A stretch of DNA of 64,000 nt from Thalassospira lucentensis MCCC 1A00383 = DSM 14000 (GTDB lineage Bacteria; Pseudomonadota; Alphaproteobacteria; Rhodospirillales; Thalassospiraceae). The translations under genes and the position numbers were made by a program. Positions 37,166 through 46,898 of the stretch are shown piece after piece (position 1 is the stretch's first letter; the number at the start of each line of letters is the position of its first letter). The stretch spans positions 124,001-188,000 of the forward strand of contig NZ_ATWN01000002.1 in NCBI RefSeq assembly GCF_000421265.1, read 5' to 3'. The notes beneath the pieces are model-generated. The model saw only the letters and a program-made list of their open reading frames with translations, was not told where the DNA came from and made no database searches.

Positions 37166-37371
37166 ATCCCCGTGGGAGAGTGCCACGGTCCATAACGGAT
37201 TGCGCGGACGCCGAAGGAGCAACCACCCCGGAAACTCTCAGGCAAACGGACCGCGGGGAGATGGGACTCTGGAAAGTAGGTGGCATCTTATGATGTGTGC
37301 CTCGCCGAAGATGTAAGCAGACCGATGATCTAAATCGGCTGTGATTCTTTCAGGCTCCAAGACAGAGGGGG
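37166..37371 (+). ncRNA. Tandem glycine riboswitch upstream of gcvT
   Basis: Two consecutive aptamers are visible. The first (about 37166-37257) contains GGGAGAGTGCCAC, the GCCGAAGGAGCAACC core and CCCCGGAAACTCTCAGGC, followed by CGGACCGCGGGG. The second (about 37262-37371) has GGGACTCTGGAAAG, the core CGCCGAAGATGTAAGCAG and GATTCTTTCAGGCTCC, closing with GACAGAGGGG. The pair controls the glycine cleavage genes that follow, as is established for this riboswitch class. The gcvT ATG is 56 bases beyond the second aptamer; no obvious terminator hairpin was found in that short interval, so control of translation is as likely as transcription. Confidence 0.93.
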
Positions 37372-37426
37372 AATGTGGTTGGCCTTTGGTCGGCTATGTT
37401 TCACAACCACTGTTCCGGAGACCTTG

Positions 37427-38539
37427 ATGGCCGATGATCAGACCGAACTGCTTAAAACTGCCCTTCATGACCTGCATGTAGAGCTTGGCGGCAAAATGGT
37501 GCCGTTTGCGGGCTATGACATGCCTGTTCAATTCCCGCTGGGTGTGAAAGGCGAACATCTTCATACCCGTGCCAAAGCCGGACTTTTTGACGTTTCACAC
37601 ATGGGGCAGGTTCGCTTGACTGGTGAACACCGCGTGGCCGAGCTTGAAAAGCTTGTGCCCGGTGATATTGCGATCCTTAAACCCGGTCGTACCCGCTATT
37701 CCGCCTTTACCAATGATGATGGCACTATCCTTGATGACCTTATGATTACCAATGCGGGCGACAGCCTGTTTTTGGTGATCAATGCGGCGTGCAAGGATGA
37801 CGATATCGTGCACATGCGCGCCAACCTTGGCGATGGCGTGTCGCTTGAAGAAATTGATGACCGGGCGCTTATGGCGTTGCAGGGACCAGAAGCCGCAAAC
37901 GTATTGGCGCGTTTTGCCCCGGCCGTGACCGAGCTTAAATTCATGAGTTTTGCCGAACTTGATATTGCGGGTATTGCCTGCTTTGTCACCCGGTCGGGCT
38001 ATACCGGCGAAGATGGCTATGAAATTTCCGTACCCAATGATCGCGCCGAAGAACTTGCGCGCAAGCTTCTGGGTGAAGATGAGGTTGAGGCCATTGGTCT
38101 TGGCGCGCGTGATTCGCTCCGTCTTGAGGCCGGTCTTTGCCTGTATGGCAATGACATCGACACCACCACGACCCCGGTCGAGGGTGATCTGAACTGGATC
38201 ATTAACAAACGCCGCCGGGCCGAAGGCGGGTTCAAGGGGGCGGATGTCATCCTTGATCAGCTTGAACATGGTGCGGATCGTAAACGCGTTGGCATCAAAC
38301 CCGAAGGCAAGGCACCTGCACGCGAACATACTTCCATCCTGAATACGGACGGGGAAGAAATCGGTGAAATCACCAGTGGCGGGTTTGGTCCGACGGTCGA
38401 TGCTCCGATTGCCATGGGGTATGTGGCAATTGAATTTGCCGCACCGGGTACCAAGGTCGATCTTATGGTGCGCGGCAAGGCCCGCCCGGCCGAGGTTGTT
38501 GAACTTCCGTTCGCGCCACATCGTTATTTCCGCGGCTAA
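37427..38539 (+). CDS. gcvT: Glycine cleavage system aminomethyltransferase (T protein)
   Basis: A 370-residue T protein. It transfers the methylene group from the aminomethyl-lipoyl H protein to tetrahydrofolate, releasing ammonia. Family features are ALHDLHVELGGKMVPFAGYD, KAGLFDVSHMGQVRL and ARDSLRLEAGLCLYGND. The ATG at 37427 follows CCGGAGACCTTG and gives the normal length; the frame is open for 18 codons upstream, immediately behind the riboswitch. First gene of gcvT-gcvH-gcvPA-gcvPB. Confidence 0.95.
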   Translation: MADDQTELLKTALHDLHVELGGKMVPFAGYDMPVQFPLGVKGEHLHTRAKAGLFDVSHMGQVRLTGEHRVAELEKLVPGDIAILKPGRTRYSAFTNDDGTILDDLMITNAGDSLFLVINAACKDDDIVHMRANLGDGVSLEEIDDRALMALQGPEAANVLARFAPAVTELKFMSFAELDIAGIACFVTRSGYTGEDGYEISVPNDRAEELARKLLGEDEVEAIGLGARDSLRLEAGLCLYGNDIDTTTTPVEGDLNWIINKRRRAEGGFKGADVILDQLEHGADRKRVGIKPEGKAPAREHTSILNTDGEEIGEITSGGFGPTVDAPIAMGYVAIEFAAPGTKVDLMVRGKARPAEVVELPFAPHRYFRG

Positions 38540-38612
38540 GTGTCGTACTCTTTCTTGAATGTGCGGCTGATCGCCGCGTTGGCAGACAATCGATCAACAG
38601 GGACAAATTAAA

Positions 38613-38984
38613 ATGGCTAAGAAATTCTCGCAGGAACATGAGTGGATTGAACTTGAAGACGGCATCGCAACGATCGGGATTACCGATTATGCGCAACAGT
38701 CGCTTGGTGACATTGTTTATGTCGAACTGCCGGAAATTGGTAAGAAACTGACCAAAGATGGCGATGCGGCAGTGGTTGAGTCTGTGAAAGCTGCCAGTGA
38801 CGTTTATGCGCCGCTTGATGGCGAGGTTGTCGAGATTAATGAAGACCTTGATGTTAATCCGGCACTGGTCAACGAAGCCCCGGAAACGGATGGCTGGTTT
38901 TTCAGAATGTCGCTGACTGACGAGTCCCAGCTTGATGAGCTGATGGATGAAGCGGCCTATAAAGACTTCGTTGAAGGTCTGTAA
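38613..38984 (+). CDS. gcvH: Glycine cleavage system H protein
   Basis: A 123-residue lipoyl carrier. The lipoylated lysine is in [19 protein letters not shown]; the N-terminus [15 protein letters not shown] and the segment [17 protein letters not shown] are standard. It shuttles the aminomethyl and reduced dihydrolipoyl groups between the P, T and L proteins. AGGGACAAATTAAA precedes the ATG. It lies 73 bases after gcvT and two bases before gcvPA. Confidence 0.96.
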   Translation: MAKKFSQEHEWIELEDGIATIGITDYAQQSLGDIVYVELPEIGKKLTKDGDAAVVESVKAASDVYAPLDGEVVEINEDLDVNPALVNEAPETDGWFFRMSLTDESQLDELMDEAAYKDFVEGL

Positions 38985-38986
38985 GC

Positions 38987-40342
38987 ATGCGTTATCTTCC
39001 CTTAACCCGCGCTGACCGCGCGTCGATGCTTGAAACCATCGGGGCAGCGTCCGTCGATGAACTTTATCATGACGTTCCTGACGGTGCGTTGCTTGATGCC
39101 CCGGTTGATCTGCCAAGCCATCTTGGCGAAATGCAGGTCGAACGCGACATGATGGCTTTGGCGGCCAAGAATACTGGTGCGTCGAGTGTGCCAAGCTTCT
39201 TGGGTGCAGGTGCCTATCGCCATCACGTGCCGGCGACTGTTGATTACGTGATCCAGCGTGGCGAGTTTCTGACGGCCTATACCCCGTATCAGCCTGAAAT
39301 CGCCCAAGGTACATTGCAGTATCTGTTTGAATTCCAGACACAGGTGGCCTCGATCACCGGCATGGATGTGGCCAACGCATCAATGTGGGATGGGGCAACG
39401 TCCTGTGCCGAGGCGGTCTTGATGGCATGCCGTGCGACACGTCGCAAAAAGGCCGTGCTGTCGGGCGGGGTGCATCCGCATTACCGCGAAGTGACGGAAA
39501 CCTATTGCCAGTTCAGTGACACCGAAGTTGCCGGACGCGATGGCAATCCCGAACAGCAGGCAACGGTCGAAGAACTCGACGACCTGATTGATGATCAGAC
39601 GGCCTGCGTTGTGGTTCAGTACCCCGATGTGTTCGGACGGGTTCAGGACCATACCAAGCTTGCCGAAGTATGCCATGCCAAGGGTGCGCTTCTGGTGGTT
39701 GTCTTTACCGAGGCGGTTGCCTTTGGTGCGATCAAATCACCGGGCAGCTTTGGGGCGGACATCGTGTGCGGCGAAGGCCAGTCGATCGGCAATGCGCTGA
39801 GCTATGGTGGTCCTTATGTTGGTCTGTTTGCCACAACCCAGAAACTGGTGCGCCAGATGCCCGGTCGTCTGTGTGGTGAAACGGTCGATCAGGACGGCAA
39901 GCGCGGTTTTGTTCTGACCCTTTCGACCCGTGAACAGCATATCCGTCGTGAAAAGGCGACATCGAACATTTGTACCAATGCGGGTCTGTGTTCGTTGGCC
40001 TTTACGGTGCATATGAGCCTTCTGGGTGAAGATGGTTATCGCCGTTTGGCGACCCTGAACCACGAAAATGCCTGCAAAGCCGCCGATGCACTTGATGCGG
40101 TTGACGGTGTTACGGTGGTTAATGACAGCTTCTTTAACGAGTTCTCCGTGAAGCTGAGCAAGCCAGCTGCAGACGTGCTTGAGGTTCTGGTTGATAAGGG
40201 CGTTCTTGGCGGCGTTCCGCTGTCGCGTCTGTATCCGAACCGTTCGGATCTGGACAACTACCTTCTGGTGGCGGTGACGGAAACCAACACAGACGAAGAC
40301 ATCGCGGACCTTGCGGACGCATTGAAGGAGGCGCTGGCATGA
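38987..40342 (+). CDS. gcvPA: Glycine dehydrogenase (decarboxylating) subunit 1
   Basis: A 451-residue N-terminal-type half of the P protein. It begins [15 protein letters not shown] and contains [19 protein letters not shown] and [18 protein letters not shown]. With GcvPB it decarboxylates glycine and transfers the aminomethyl group to GcvH. The split PA/PB form is common in alphaproteobacteria. Its stop overlaps the gcvPB start (ATGA, 40339-40342), consistent with coupled synthesis of the two subunits. Confidence 0.95.
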   Translation: MRYLPLTRADRASMLETIGAASVDELYHDVPDGALLDAPVDLPSHLGEMQVERDMMALAAKNTGASSVPSFLGAGAYRHHVPATVDYVIQRGEFLTAYTPYQPEIAQGTLQYLFEFQTQVASITGMDVANASMWDGATSCAEAVLMACRATRRKKAVLSGGVHPHYREVTETYCQFSDTEVAGRDGNPEQQATVEELDDLIDDQTACVVVQYPDVFGRVQDHTKLAEVCHAKGALLVVVFTEAVAFGAIKSPGSFGADIVCGEGQSIGNALSYGGPYVGLFATTQKLVRQMPGRLCGETVDQDGKRGFVLTLSTREQHIRREKATSNICTNAGLCSLAFTVHMSLLGEDGYRRLATLNHENACKAADALDAVDGVTVVNDSFFNEFSVKLSKPAADVLEVLVDKGVLGGVPLSRLYPNRSDLDNYLLVAVTETNTDEDIADLADALKEALA

Positions 40343-41835
40343 CCTTCACAACTCATACCGGTAACCGTGGACTTGTTCTTGAAGAAAAACTGATTTTTGA
40401 ACAGGGCCAAGCGGGTCGTACCGGCGTTGATCTGCCCGAACCAAAAGGAACCAAATCGCGTCTTGGCGGTTTGGACCGCGACAGCAATGTCGGTCTTCCG
40501 GGCCTGTCGGAACCGCAAGTGGTGCGTCACTTTACCCGATTGTCGCAGAAGAATTTCGGGATTGATTCCGGGTTCTTCCCGCTGGGTTCATGCACCATGA
40601 AGCATAACCCGCGCATCAACGAAAAAGTTGCCCGTCTGCCGGGCCTTGCCGATCTGCACCCGATGCAGCCTGAAAGCACGGTGCAAGGCGCGCTTGAGCT
40701 GATTGACCAATGTGCGCATTGGTTGCTGGTTCTGACCGGAATGCCTGCGGTTGCCATGTCACCGGCTGCCGGTGCGCAAGGGGAGCTGTGTGGCATGATG
40801 GCTATTCGTGCCGCCCTTGATGCACGCGGGGAAAACCGCCGTCGTGTTCTTGTGCCCGAATCCGCACATGGGACCAACCCGGCGACGGCTGCGGCCTGTG
40901 GCTTTACGGTTGATTCCATTCCGGCAACCGAAGACGGCCGTGTTGATCTGGCCGCATTCGAAGCCAAGCTTGGTGATGATGTGGCCGGCATCATGCTGAC
41001 CAACCCGAATACCTGTGGGTTGTTTGAGCGTGATGTGCGCAAGATTGCCGATCTGGTCCATGCCGCGGGTGGCTATTTCTATTGCGATGGTGCGAATTTC
41101 AACGCCATTGTTGGTCGGGTCCGCCCGGCTGATCTTGGCATTGATGCGATGCATATCAATCTGCATAAAACCTTCTCGACCCCGCATGGCGGTGGTGGTC
41201 CGGGTTCAGGGCCGGTTGTATTTTCGGATGCACTCGCACCCTTTGCCCCGATCCCCTATGTTGTGCGTACCGAGGACGGGTTCCGTCTGGTGGAAACTGC
41301 AGACGAAAATGACGGCACCAAGCCGTTTGGGCGCCTGAAGGGCTTCCACGGTCAGATGGGCATGTTCATCCGGGCACTGGCCTATATGAAAAGCCATGGT
41401 TCTGATGGCCTGCGTCAGGCATCTGGTGATGCGGTTCTCAATGCGAACTATCTGCTGGCCCGTCTGAAAGACAAGCTCAGCGTCGCATACCCGGGGTATT
41501 GCATGCACGAAGCGCTGTTTGACGATGGGTTCCTCAAGGATACCGGGGTTTCGACCCTTGATCTTGCCAAGGCAATCATCGACGAGGGTTTCCACCCGAT
41601 GACGATGTATTTCCCATTGGTGGTGCATGGTGCACTTTTGGTCGAACCGACCGAAACGGAAACCAAAGAATCGATTGATCAGTTCTGTGATGCTGTTCTG
41701 TCTTTGACGGCCAAAGCACAGGCCGGAGATGCGGAATTCTTCAAGAATGCGCCGTATTTGACGCCGCGTCGTCGTCTTGACGAAACGGCAGCAGCAAGAA
41801 AACCTGTTTTGCGCTGGATGCCGGAAACGGCTTGA
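40339..41835 (+). CDS. gcvPB: Glycine dehydrogenase (decarboxylating) subunit 2
   Basis: A 498-residue C-terminal-type half of the P protein, carrying the PLP site: the lysine is in [20 protein letters not shown]. Other conserved stretches are [16 protein letters not shown] and [19 protein letters not shown]. Translationally coupled to gcvPA by a four-base overlap, and followed by a strong terminator, so it ends the riboswitch-controlled operon. The L protein is not encoded here. Confidence 0.96.
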   Translation: MTFTTHTGNRGLVLEEKLIFEQGQAGRTGVDLPEPKGTKSRLGGLDRDSNVGLPGLSEPQVVRHFTRLSQKNFGIDSGFFPLGSCTMKHNPRINEKVARLPGLADLHPMQPESTVQGALELIDQCAHWLLVLTGMPAVAMSPAAGAQGELCGMMAIRAALDARGENRRRVLVPESAHGTNPATAAACGFTVDSIPATEDGRVDLAAFEAKLGDDVAGIMLTNPNTCGLFERDVRKIADLVHAAGGYFYCDGANFNAIVGRVRPADLGIDAMHINLHKTFSTPHGGGGPGSGPVVFSDALAPFAPIPYVVRTEDGFRLVETADENDGTKPFGRLKGFHGQMGMFIRALAYMKSHGSDGLRQASGDAVLNANYLLARLKDKLSVAYPGYCMHEALFDDGFLKDTGVSTLDLAKAIIDEGFHPMTMYFPLVVHGALLVEPTETETKESIDQFCDAVLSLTAKAQAGDAEFFKNAPYLTPRRRLDETAAARKPVLRWMPETA

Positions 41836-41860
41836 TACACAACGCAAAGCGGCAGTTAAA

Positions 41861-41896
41861 AGCACCCCGGCCAGATGGTCGGGGTGTTCTTTTTCA
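41861..41896 (+). terminator. Intrinsic terminator of the gcv operon
   Basis: A stem of about 12 base pairs, AGCACCCCGGCC / GGTCGGGGTGTT (41861-41872 with 41877-41888, one G-U pair), loop AGAT, followed by CTTTTTC. Confidence 0.9.
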
Positions 41897-42039
41897 AGGA
41901 CTTGTTCTTGAAACTCATTGGACTTGTCGCAATCTCAACCCTTATACTTGTTCGAATTGTAATGAACGGAGCCCGGTGGGTTAAGTTTGGGGATAGTGCG
42001 ATAGGGCGAATGCCCATTGCCGGAGGTTTGAATTCAATC

Positions 42040-42966
42040 ATGTCGCGTCGCGTACAAAAAGTGTTTACCGCCGAACGTCGGTTAAAAGAACGCTCGGGTG
42101 GGGGTGTCGAAGACTGGTCGGATTCGTTTTTTGACCCTACTCTTGAAACTGGTATGGGGGCGGGGGAAGCCTTGCCGTCGCCATCACCATCACATGTCTC
42201 TGAGGATACGTCGGGGATCAATCAGGCCATTCTTGATGAAATCCGGGCGTTGCGCGCGGAAGTCGGGCAGTTGCGCGATGCTGTTGGAAATGGCGGGCAG
42301 TTGGCTGGCGCCGCGGATGCAGGCGGCATGGCAGCACCGGTTGCCTCAAACGATGCGCCGATGGATGTATTGCCTGAGCCGGTTTCAAGTAACTTCAGCC
42401 ATTCAAGCCGGCCCGGTGCATCTGAACCCGATAGTGACGATCTGGAACTGATCCGGACCCAGATCGAGGAAATGAACGAGCACATCCACAAGGCCAAGGT
42501 TCAGATTGCGTCACTTCGCCATCCAAAGGCGCAGGATGACCGGTTCATGAGTGCCGCAACCGAGCTTGACGCCATTGTCAAGGATACGGAGATGGCAACT
42601 CATACGATCCTTGAGTCTGCGGAGCAGATCGACGATCTGGCAATGACGTTGAAAAATTCGGCGCCGAGTGATTTTGTCGCCGATCACGTTGAGCAGATTG
42701 CCTTTATCGTCACGAAAATATTTGAATCCTGTAACTTTCAGGACATTACCGGCCAGCGGATCAACAAGGTTGTGAGCACCCTCGCATTCGTTGAGGAACG
42801 GGTTCACAACATGATTTCGATCTGGGGTGAGGACGCATTTTCCGACCTGCCAGTTTCAGACAAGGACGACACCGAAGAGAAGCCGGAAGACTCCGAACTT
42901 CTGAATGGTCCCCAGCTGCAAGGCGAAGGTATCAGCCAGGATGACATCGACAAATTGTTCGATTAG
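42040..42966 (+). CDS. CheZ-family CheY-P phosphatase, paralogue 1
   Basis: A 308-residue protein. The N-terminus MSRRVQKVFTAERRLKER is followed by an acidic, proline-rich linker, then long helices (about 125-280) forming the CheZ hairpin. The catalytic stretch CNFQDITGQRINKV contains the Asp and Gln expected for CheZ. A disordered linker leads to the C-terminal ISQDDIDKLFD, which resembles both the CheZ C-terminal CheY-binding helix and the FliM N-terminal peptide. The ATG at 42040 is preceded by GGAGG 13 bases upstream; the frame is open from 41875, but that overlaps the gcv terminator. A second copy lies at 47558-48379. No other che or fli genes are nearby. Confidence 0.88.
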   Translation: MSRRVQKVFTAERRLKERSGGGVEDWSDSFFDPTLETGMGAGEALPSPSPSHVSEDTSGINQAILDEIRALRAEVGQLRDAVGNGGQLAGAADAGGMAAPVASNDAPMDVLPEPVSSNFSHSSRPGASEPDSDDLELIRTQIEEMNEHIHKAKVQIASLRHPKAQDDRFMSAATELDAIVKDTEMATHTILESAEQIDDLAMTLKNSAPSDFVADHVEQIAFIVTKIFESCNFQDITGQRINKVVSTLAFVEERVHNMISIWGEDAFSDLPVSDKDDTEEKPEDSELLNGPQLQGEGISQDDIDKLFD

Positions 42967-43175
42967 GTGTTCTAAATGTTGCGGTTTTTCCTATATTTAG
43001 GCTAGAAGGCTTTGAAATCTGGCTTGAAATAAGGTGGCAATCCGCCTATGCGGCGTTTTTTGTCAACTAATCATTTACATATGCTGGGGTAGGTTCATAC
43101 CTATAAGAATAAGAAGCGATGTTGGGATGCGTGTAACATGCGTTTGCACGTGTTTTGCCGTGCTTGGAGGATAAG

Positions 43176-43580
43176 ATGGGATTTTGGTCTCTTGGTGGTA
43201 TTCGCCAGCCAAAGGCACAAGACATTAAGTGGCGCAAGAGTCCGCGTGGTGAATACTATCGTCTGTTCATGATTGACGACATTGCGGAACTCAAGCTGAA
43301 TGGTGTCGGTGGCGTATATCTTTTGTGGCATGGCGGTTTAAAACCATCATGGCTGGTTGCGGGTGCAACCGAAGATCTTGGCCATAGTTTTGCAGAACTG
43401 ATGCGGGATCCCGACATTCGTGAATACGATGGCCGGGGTGGCGTTTACATGAGCTGGTCGCCGATCAAAGGCAGCTTCCGTGAGGGTGTGGTGCATTTCA
43501 TTGCAAAGCACACCAATCCGACCTTTGAATGCGATTACGACAGTCGTGAAGACCCTATTCCGGTTTTGCTGCCGCGCTAA
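43176..43580 (+). CDS. Hypothetical protein, possible degenerate GIY-YIG-like fold
   Basis: A 134-residue cytoplasmic protein starting MGFWSLGGIRQPKAQD, with a strong ribosome site (TTGGAGGATAAG). No family was recognised with confidence. The order GVGGVYLLWHGG, then WLVAGATEDLGHSFAELMRD, then a late Glu-helix (REGVVHFIAKHTNPTFE) recalls the GIY-YIG layout of a GxY strand, a V-G-x-T strand and a Glu before a P-x-N end. The usual catalytic Arg is missing, so nuclease activity is doubtful. It is monocistronic, lies between the two CheZ-like genes, and its 209-base upstream gap holds no recognised element. Confidence 0.7.
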   Translation: MGFWSLGGIRQPKAQDIKWRKSPRGEYYRLFMIDDIAELKLNGVGGVYLLWHGGLKPSWLVAGATEDLGHSFAELMRDPDIREYDGRGGVYMSWSPIKGSFREGVVHFIAKHTNPTFECDYDSREDPIPVLLPR

Positions 43581-43609
43581 CTATATGGCTTGATGGCTCT
43601 TAAAGAACA

Positions 43610-43644
43610 AAAGCTCCGCAGGTTCCTGCGGAGCTTTGTTTTTT
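43610..43644. terminator. Bidirectional intrinsic terminator
   Basis: A stem of 12-13 base pairs, AAAGCTCCGCAGG / CCTGCGGAGCTTT (43610-43622 with 43625-43637). The plus strand continues GTTTTTT and the minus strand TTGTTCTTT. It separates the convergent hypothetical and peroxiredoxin genes. Confidence 0.92.
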
Positions 43645-43666
43645 GCGTAAAAGCCGGGATGTCAGC

Positions 43667-44146
43667 TTAGAGCTTTGTCAGCACGGATTCAGCACTGGAC
43701 ACTTCAAATGCGCCGGGTTCTTCGACGGCGAGATGGGTGACCTTGCCGTTTTCAACAACCATGGCAAAGCGGTTGGCGCGTTTGCCAAGGCCACGACCGG
43801 TAAGATCAAGCTCAAGACCGGTTGCATCGACAAAGGCAAGATCGCCGTCAGACAGCATGGTGATGCCATCGGCATTCTGGCTTTTGGCCCATTCCTGCAT
43901 GACAAATGCGTCATTGGAGGCGAGGCAGGCGATTTCATCAACGCCCTTTGCCTTGATTTCATCAGCCTTGGCGATGAAGCCCGGGAGATGTTTGGCTGAA
44001 CAGGTCGGGGTGAAAGCACCCGGAACAGCGAAAAGAACGATTTTGCGGCCCGCAAAGAATTCTTTGGTATTCACAGCTTCCGGACCGTCGCTCGTTGCGC
44101 GGAACAGGGTTACATCCGGGACTTCGGTGCCGACTGAAATGGTCAT
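43667..44146 (-). CDS. Peroxiredoxin (Prx5-type)
   Basis: A 159-residue peroxiredoxin. The peroxidatic Cys is Cys49 in PGAFTPTCSAKHLPGF, a Prx5-type signature, with KIVLFAVPGAF before it and the late Arg in the GLGKRANRFAMVV segment. It reduces hydrogen peroxide and alkyl hydroperoxides using glutathione or thioredoxin in the cytoplasm. A second cysteine in EIACLASND is the probable Prx5-type partner position. It is followed on the same strand, upstream, by the DsbD-like reductase gene 174 bases away. Confidence 0.92.
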   Translation of the reverse strand: MTISVGTEVPDVTLFRATSDGPEAVNTKEFFAGRKIVLFAVPGAFTPTCSAKHLPGFIAKADEIKAKGVDEIACLASNDAFVMQEWAKSQNADGITMLSDGDLAFVDATGLELDLTGRGLGKRANRFAMVVENGKVTHLAVEEPGAFEVSSAESVLTKL

Positions 44147-44320
44147 GGATATCTCCGTTTGGTTACGTAATCCCGTTGATTACGTCATGGATCGCATGGC
44201 TTGGAAGCAAACTACAAAATCACTGGATGTTCAATGGTATCCGCATCCGTTTTACCAAGTGTCATTATTTGTACGCGATTATTCTGGAATTGTTCCGGTT
44301 AGGCTCAGATGTGGGTGAAA

Positions 44321-46549
44321 TTAGTTGCTGGCAAGCCCGGCCGTCGATCTTGCATCCTTGATGGCATCAAGAACAGCATCACGGCTGAGCAATTCAGACA
44401 GCAAAACCCCCTTGGGTGCATTCGGGCCAAACACCGCGTTAAATGGGATGCCATACCGTCCATAGGATGCCAGATAATCGGCAATTTCCGGGTCCGGGCG
44501 GGTCCAGTCAGCTTGCATCAGAATAATGTCGTCATTGGCAAAAAATTCTGCAAGCTCGGCGGTTTCAATCACCAGTTTTTTATTGACCTGACAACTGACA
44601 CACCATTCCGCCGTAACGTCGACAAAGACGGTCTTGCCATCTGCAATCAATGCCGGAATGGTCTCAGGTGCAAACGTCTGCCAATCAAGGGGGCCGGTGG
44701 CCGCAGTTGATACGCTTGACGGTGCGGGCGGCTTCGAGAAACCCGGCGCAAACAGGGCGACCAGAAAACCGGTTACGGCAAGGGCGGTAAAGACAAATCG
44801 TGGGCGCAGGTTTTGACTACGCTTGCGGGCCCAGACAAATACCGCGCCAAGGACAAGGCCGACCCCAACGGCAATCGCCCCGCCAAGGCCGATTTGAACT
44901 GCCAGAATGCTCAGAAGCCATATTGCGGTGCCAACCAGTGCCAGACCAAGAACGGCCTTCACAACACTCATCCAGCGCCCGGGTTTGGGCAGGGCATGGG
45001 CCAGTCTTGGCTGAAGGGCGATTGCCAGATACGGAATGGCAAGGCCAACACCCAGCAACGTGAAAATCCAGATGATGTCAAAGCTGCTGCCTGCCAAGGC
45101 AAAGCCAACCGCCGTTCCAAGGAACGGGGCAGAACAGGGCGTTGCGAGCAAGGTCGCGAACATGCCGGTCATGAAATGGCTGCTGATGTGACGGCCACCT
45201 TTTTCCTGCTGGTTGATCACGTCATTGGCGGCGGTCCCCAGATTGTCGGAGCCGTTAATTTCAAACAGGCCCCACATATTGAGGGCAAACAGCGCAAGAA
45301 TGATGGTCATCACGGTCAGGAAAAGAGGTTGCTGGAACTGTATGCCCCAGCCAATCGATCCCCCGGTCAGCTTGATCGCGATCAGAACTGCTGCAATCAG
45401 CCAGAACGATGTGATGATGCCTGCCGCACTGGCGAGAAAACCACTGCGGACCCGGTTGATTTCGCCTTCGCGGGCGTTGATCGCCGACATGACCTTGATC
45501 GACAAGACCGGCAAGACACAGGGCATGACATTGAGGATCAGGCCGCCAAGCAGTGCAAAAAGGCCGATAAGCAAGATGTTTGCACCGGCCCCGGTTGCAG
45601 GCGCCATGGTATCTGCGCCAAGAGGTTCGCCTTGGGCGGAAGCATCAGTTGGGCCATTTGCGACGGTCCGGCTTTGTTCAATGGCCAATGGTCCTGCAAT
45701 GACAGTGACGGTCATTGTTTCAGATGCAATATCCTGATCGGCGTTGAGGCCAAAAACCGGGACAGTGAATTGTCGGTTATTGCTTTCGACATCTTTGTTC
45801 ACCGCAACAGGTGCACCAAAGCCAATGCGAAGCGGGCTTTCGACCAGAATATCATCCACAGTCACACCGGCATTAGACAGCCCGTCGACCGATAGGTGCA
45901 ATTGCGTCGCGTCACCGTCCTTGGTGGCAAAAACGTTGCTGACCTGTATTGGCAGGTTGTCGCCAGTTAGCGGAACCTTTGAGACGAACTTTTCAATTTC
46001 GTGTGCGTGGGTGCTGGCTATTGATGCGCCGGATGTTGAGGTGTCGGGGTTTCCGTTTGCCGGGATATCAAGGGCGAAGGTCGCGGCCGCAGGAATGCAG
46101 ATGTCGCTACAGACAAGGTAGTCGACGTCCAAATTGATTGCGACGGACTGTGTGCGATCGGGGATCGCGACGTCAATCGGCAGGATGACATGGTTCTTGT
46201 AGCCAAATGTTTCCAGACCAAAGATCGAGAACCGGTGCGGGGCAGGCCACAGGATATTGGCATCCCCGACATTTTGTGACCCCGCCCAATCTAGTTGCGG
46301 GGGAAAACCGGCGTCGCCTGCGCTGCGCCAATAGATTTTCCAATCAGGCTGAAGTTCGAATTCAAGGCCAAGACGCAGCGTGTCCGATGAACCGGTCTGG
46401 GTTTGCGCACTGATGAGCCGCAGAGACGCGAAATCTTCGTCTGTCCATGGGGTGGATACATCGGTGGCAGCCGTCGCCGGTGTGGCTAAAACCGGGGCGC
46501 AAATGGCAGCAAGCAAAAAAACAAAACGGGCGATCAGGTAGCGGAGCAC
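44321..46549 (-). CDS. DsbD/ScsB-type thiol:disulfide interchange protein (GTG start)
   Basis: About 742 residues from the GTG at 46549, which is preceded by AAGGACATTGAC. A signal peptide (YLIARFVFLLAAICAPVLA) leads to a long periplasmic domain with a CSDIC pair (DYLVCSDICIPAAA). A DsbD-type membrane domain with eight helices has NVMPCVLPVLSIK and TPCSAPFLG, the two redox cysteines. The C-terminal periplasmic thioredoxin domain carries DVTAEWCVSCQVNKK. It carries electrons from cytoplasmic thioredoxin to periplasmic partners. The long N-terminal domain is ScsB-like rather than classical DsbD. Clients could include the TlpA protein; this is inference. Confidence 0.9.
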   Translation of the reverse strand: MLRYLIARFVFLLAAICAPVLATPATAATDVSTPWTDEDFASLRLISAQTQTGSSDTLRLGLEFELQPDWKIYWRSAGDAGFPPQLDWAGSQNVGDANILWPAPHRFSIFGLETFGYKNHVILPIDVAIPDRTQSVAINLDVDYLVCSDICIPAAATFALDIPANGNPDTSTSGASIASTHAHEIEKFVSKVPLTGDNLPIQVSNVFATKDGDATQLHLSVDGLSNAGVTVDDILVESPLRIGFGAPVAVNKDVESNNRQFTVPVFGLNADQDIASETMTVTVIAGPLAIEQSRTVANGPTDASAQGEPLGADTMAPATGAGANILLIGLFALLGGLILNVMPCVLPVLSIKVMSAINAREGEINRVRSGFLASAAGIITSFWLIAAVLIAIKLTGGSIGWGIQFQQPLFLTVMTIILALFALNMWGLFEINGSDNLGTAANDVINQQEKGGRHISSHFMTGMFATLLATPCSAPFLGTAVGFALAGSSFDIIWIFTLLGVGLAIPYLAIALQPRLAHALPKPGRWMSVVKAVLGLALVGTAIWLLSILAVQIGLGGAIAVGVGLVLGAVFVWARKRSQNLRPRFVFTALAVTGFLVALFAPGFSKPPAPSSVSTAATGPLDWQTFAPETIPALIADGKTVFVDVTAEWCVSCQVNKKLVIETAELAEFFANDDIILMQADWTRPDPEIADYLASYGRYGIPFNAVFGPNAPKGVLLSELLSRDAVLDAIKDARSTAGLASN

Positions 46550-46898
46550 GTCAATGTCCTTAAAACGGTGTGCATCATGGCATCTGGCAGTGGGGCGCTC
46601 ATGCCATTGAGGTATGGCACAATTCAGGCAGTTTTTCATCTATCGAAGGCGTAGTCCCCAACCGCGATCAAATCAAGCCACGACTGTGTGACCGGGGTCT
46701 CCGTCAGAGCGCTTTTTGAGCCACTATCGGTAAATAATCGCTGAAAACCGTGGCACTGAGCAGAGGTTGACCCTACATTTAGAATATCAAGTTTTGATCG
46801 TTGCGGGGCGATGTTTTGTCGGGTTTTCCGGGTTCTTGATGGAAATAGACCGGTAATCGCGCTAGGCTTGGTCAAACAGAGACAGAAAGAGACGTAAA

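Noticed and set aside
37595-38521. 308-codon minus-strand frame inside gcvT
   Set aside because: Fully antisense to gcvT; no recognisable motif and no initiation signal.
44813-45895. 360-codon plus-strand frame opposite the DsbD-like gene
   Set aside because: Shadow of the DsbD-like coding sequence; composition rich in Lys, Gln and Cys without domain features.
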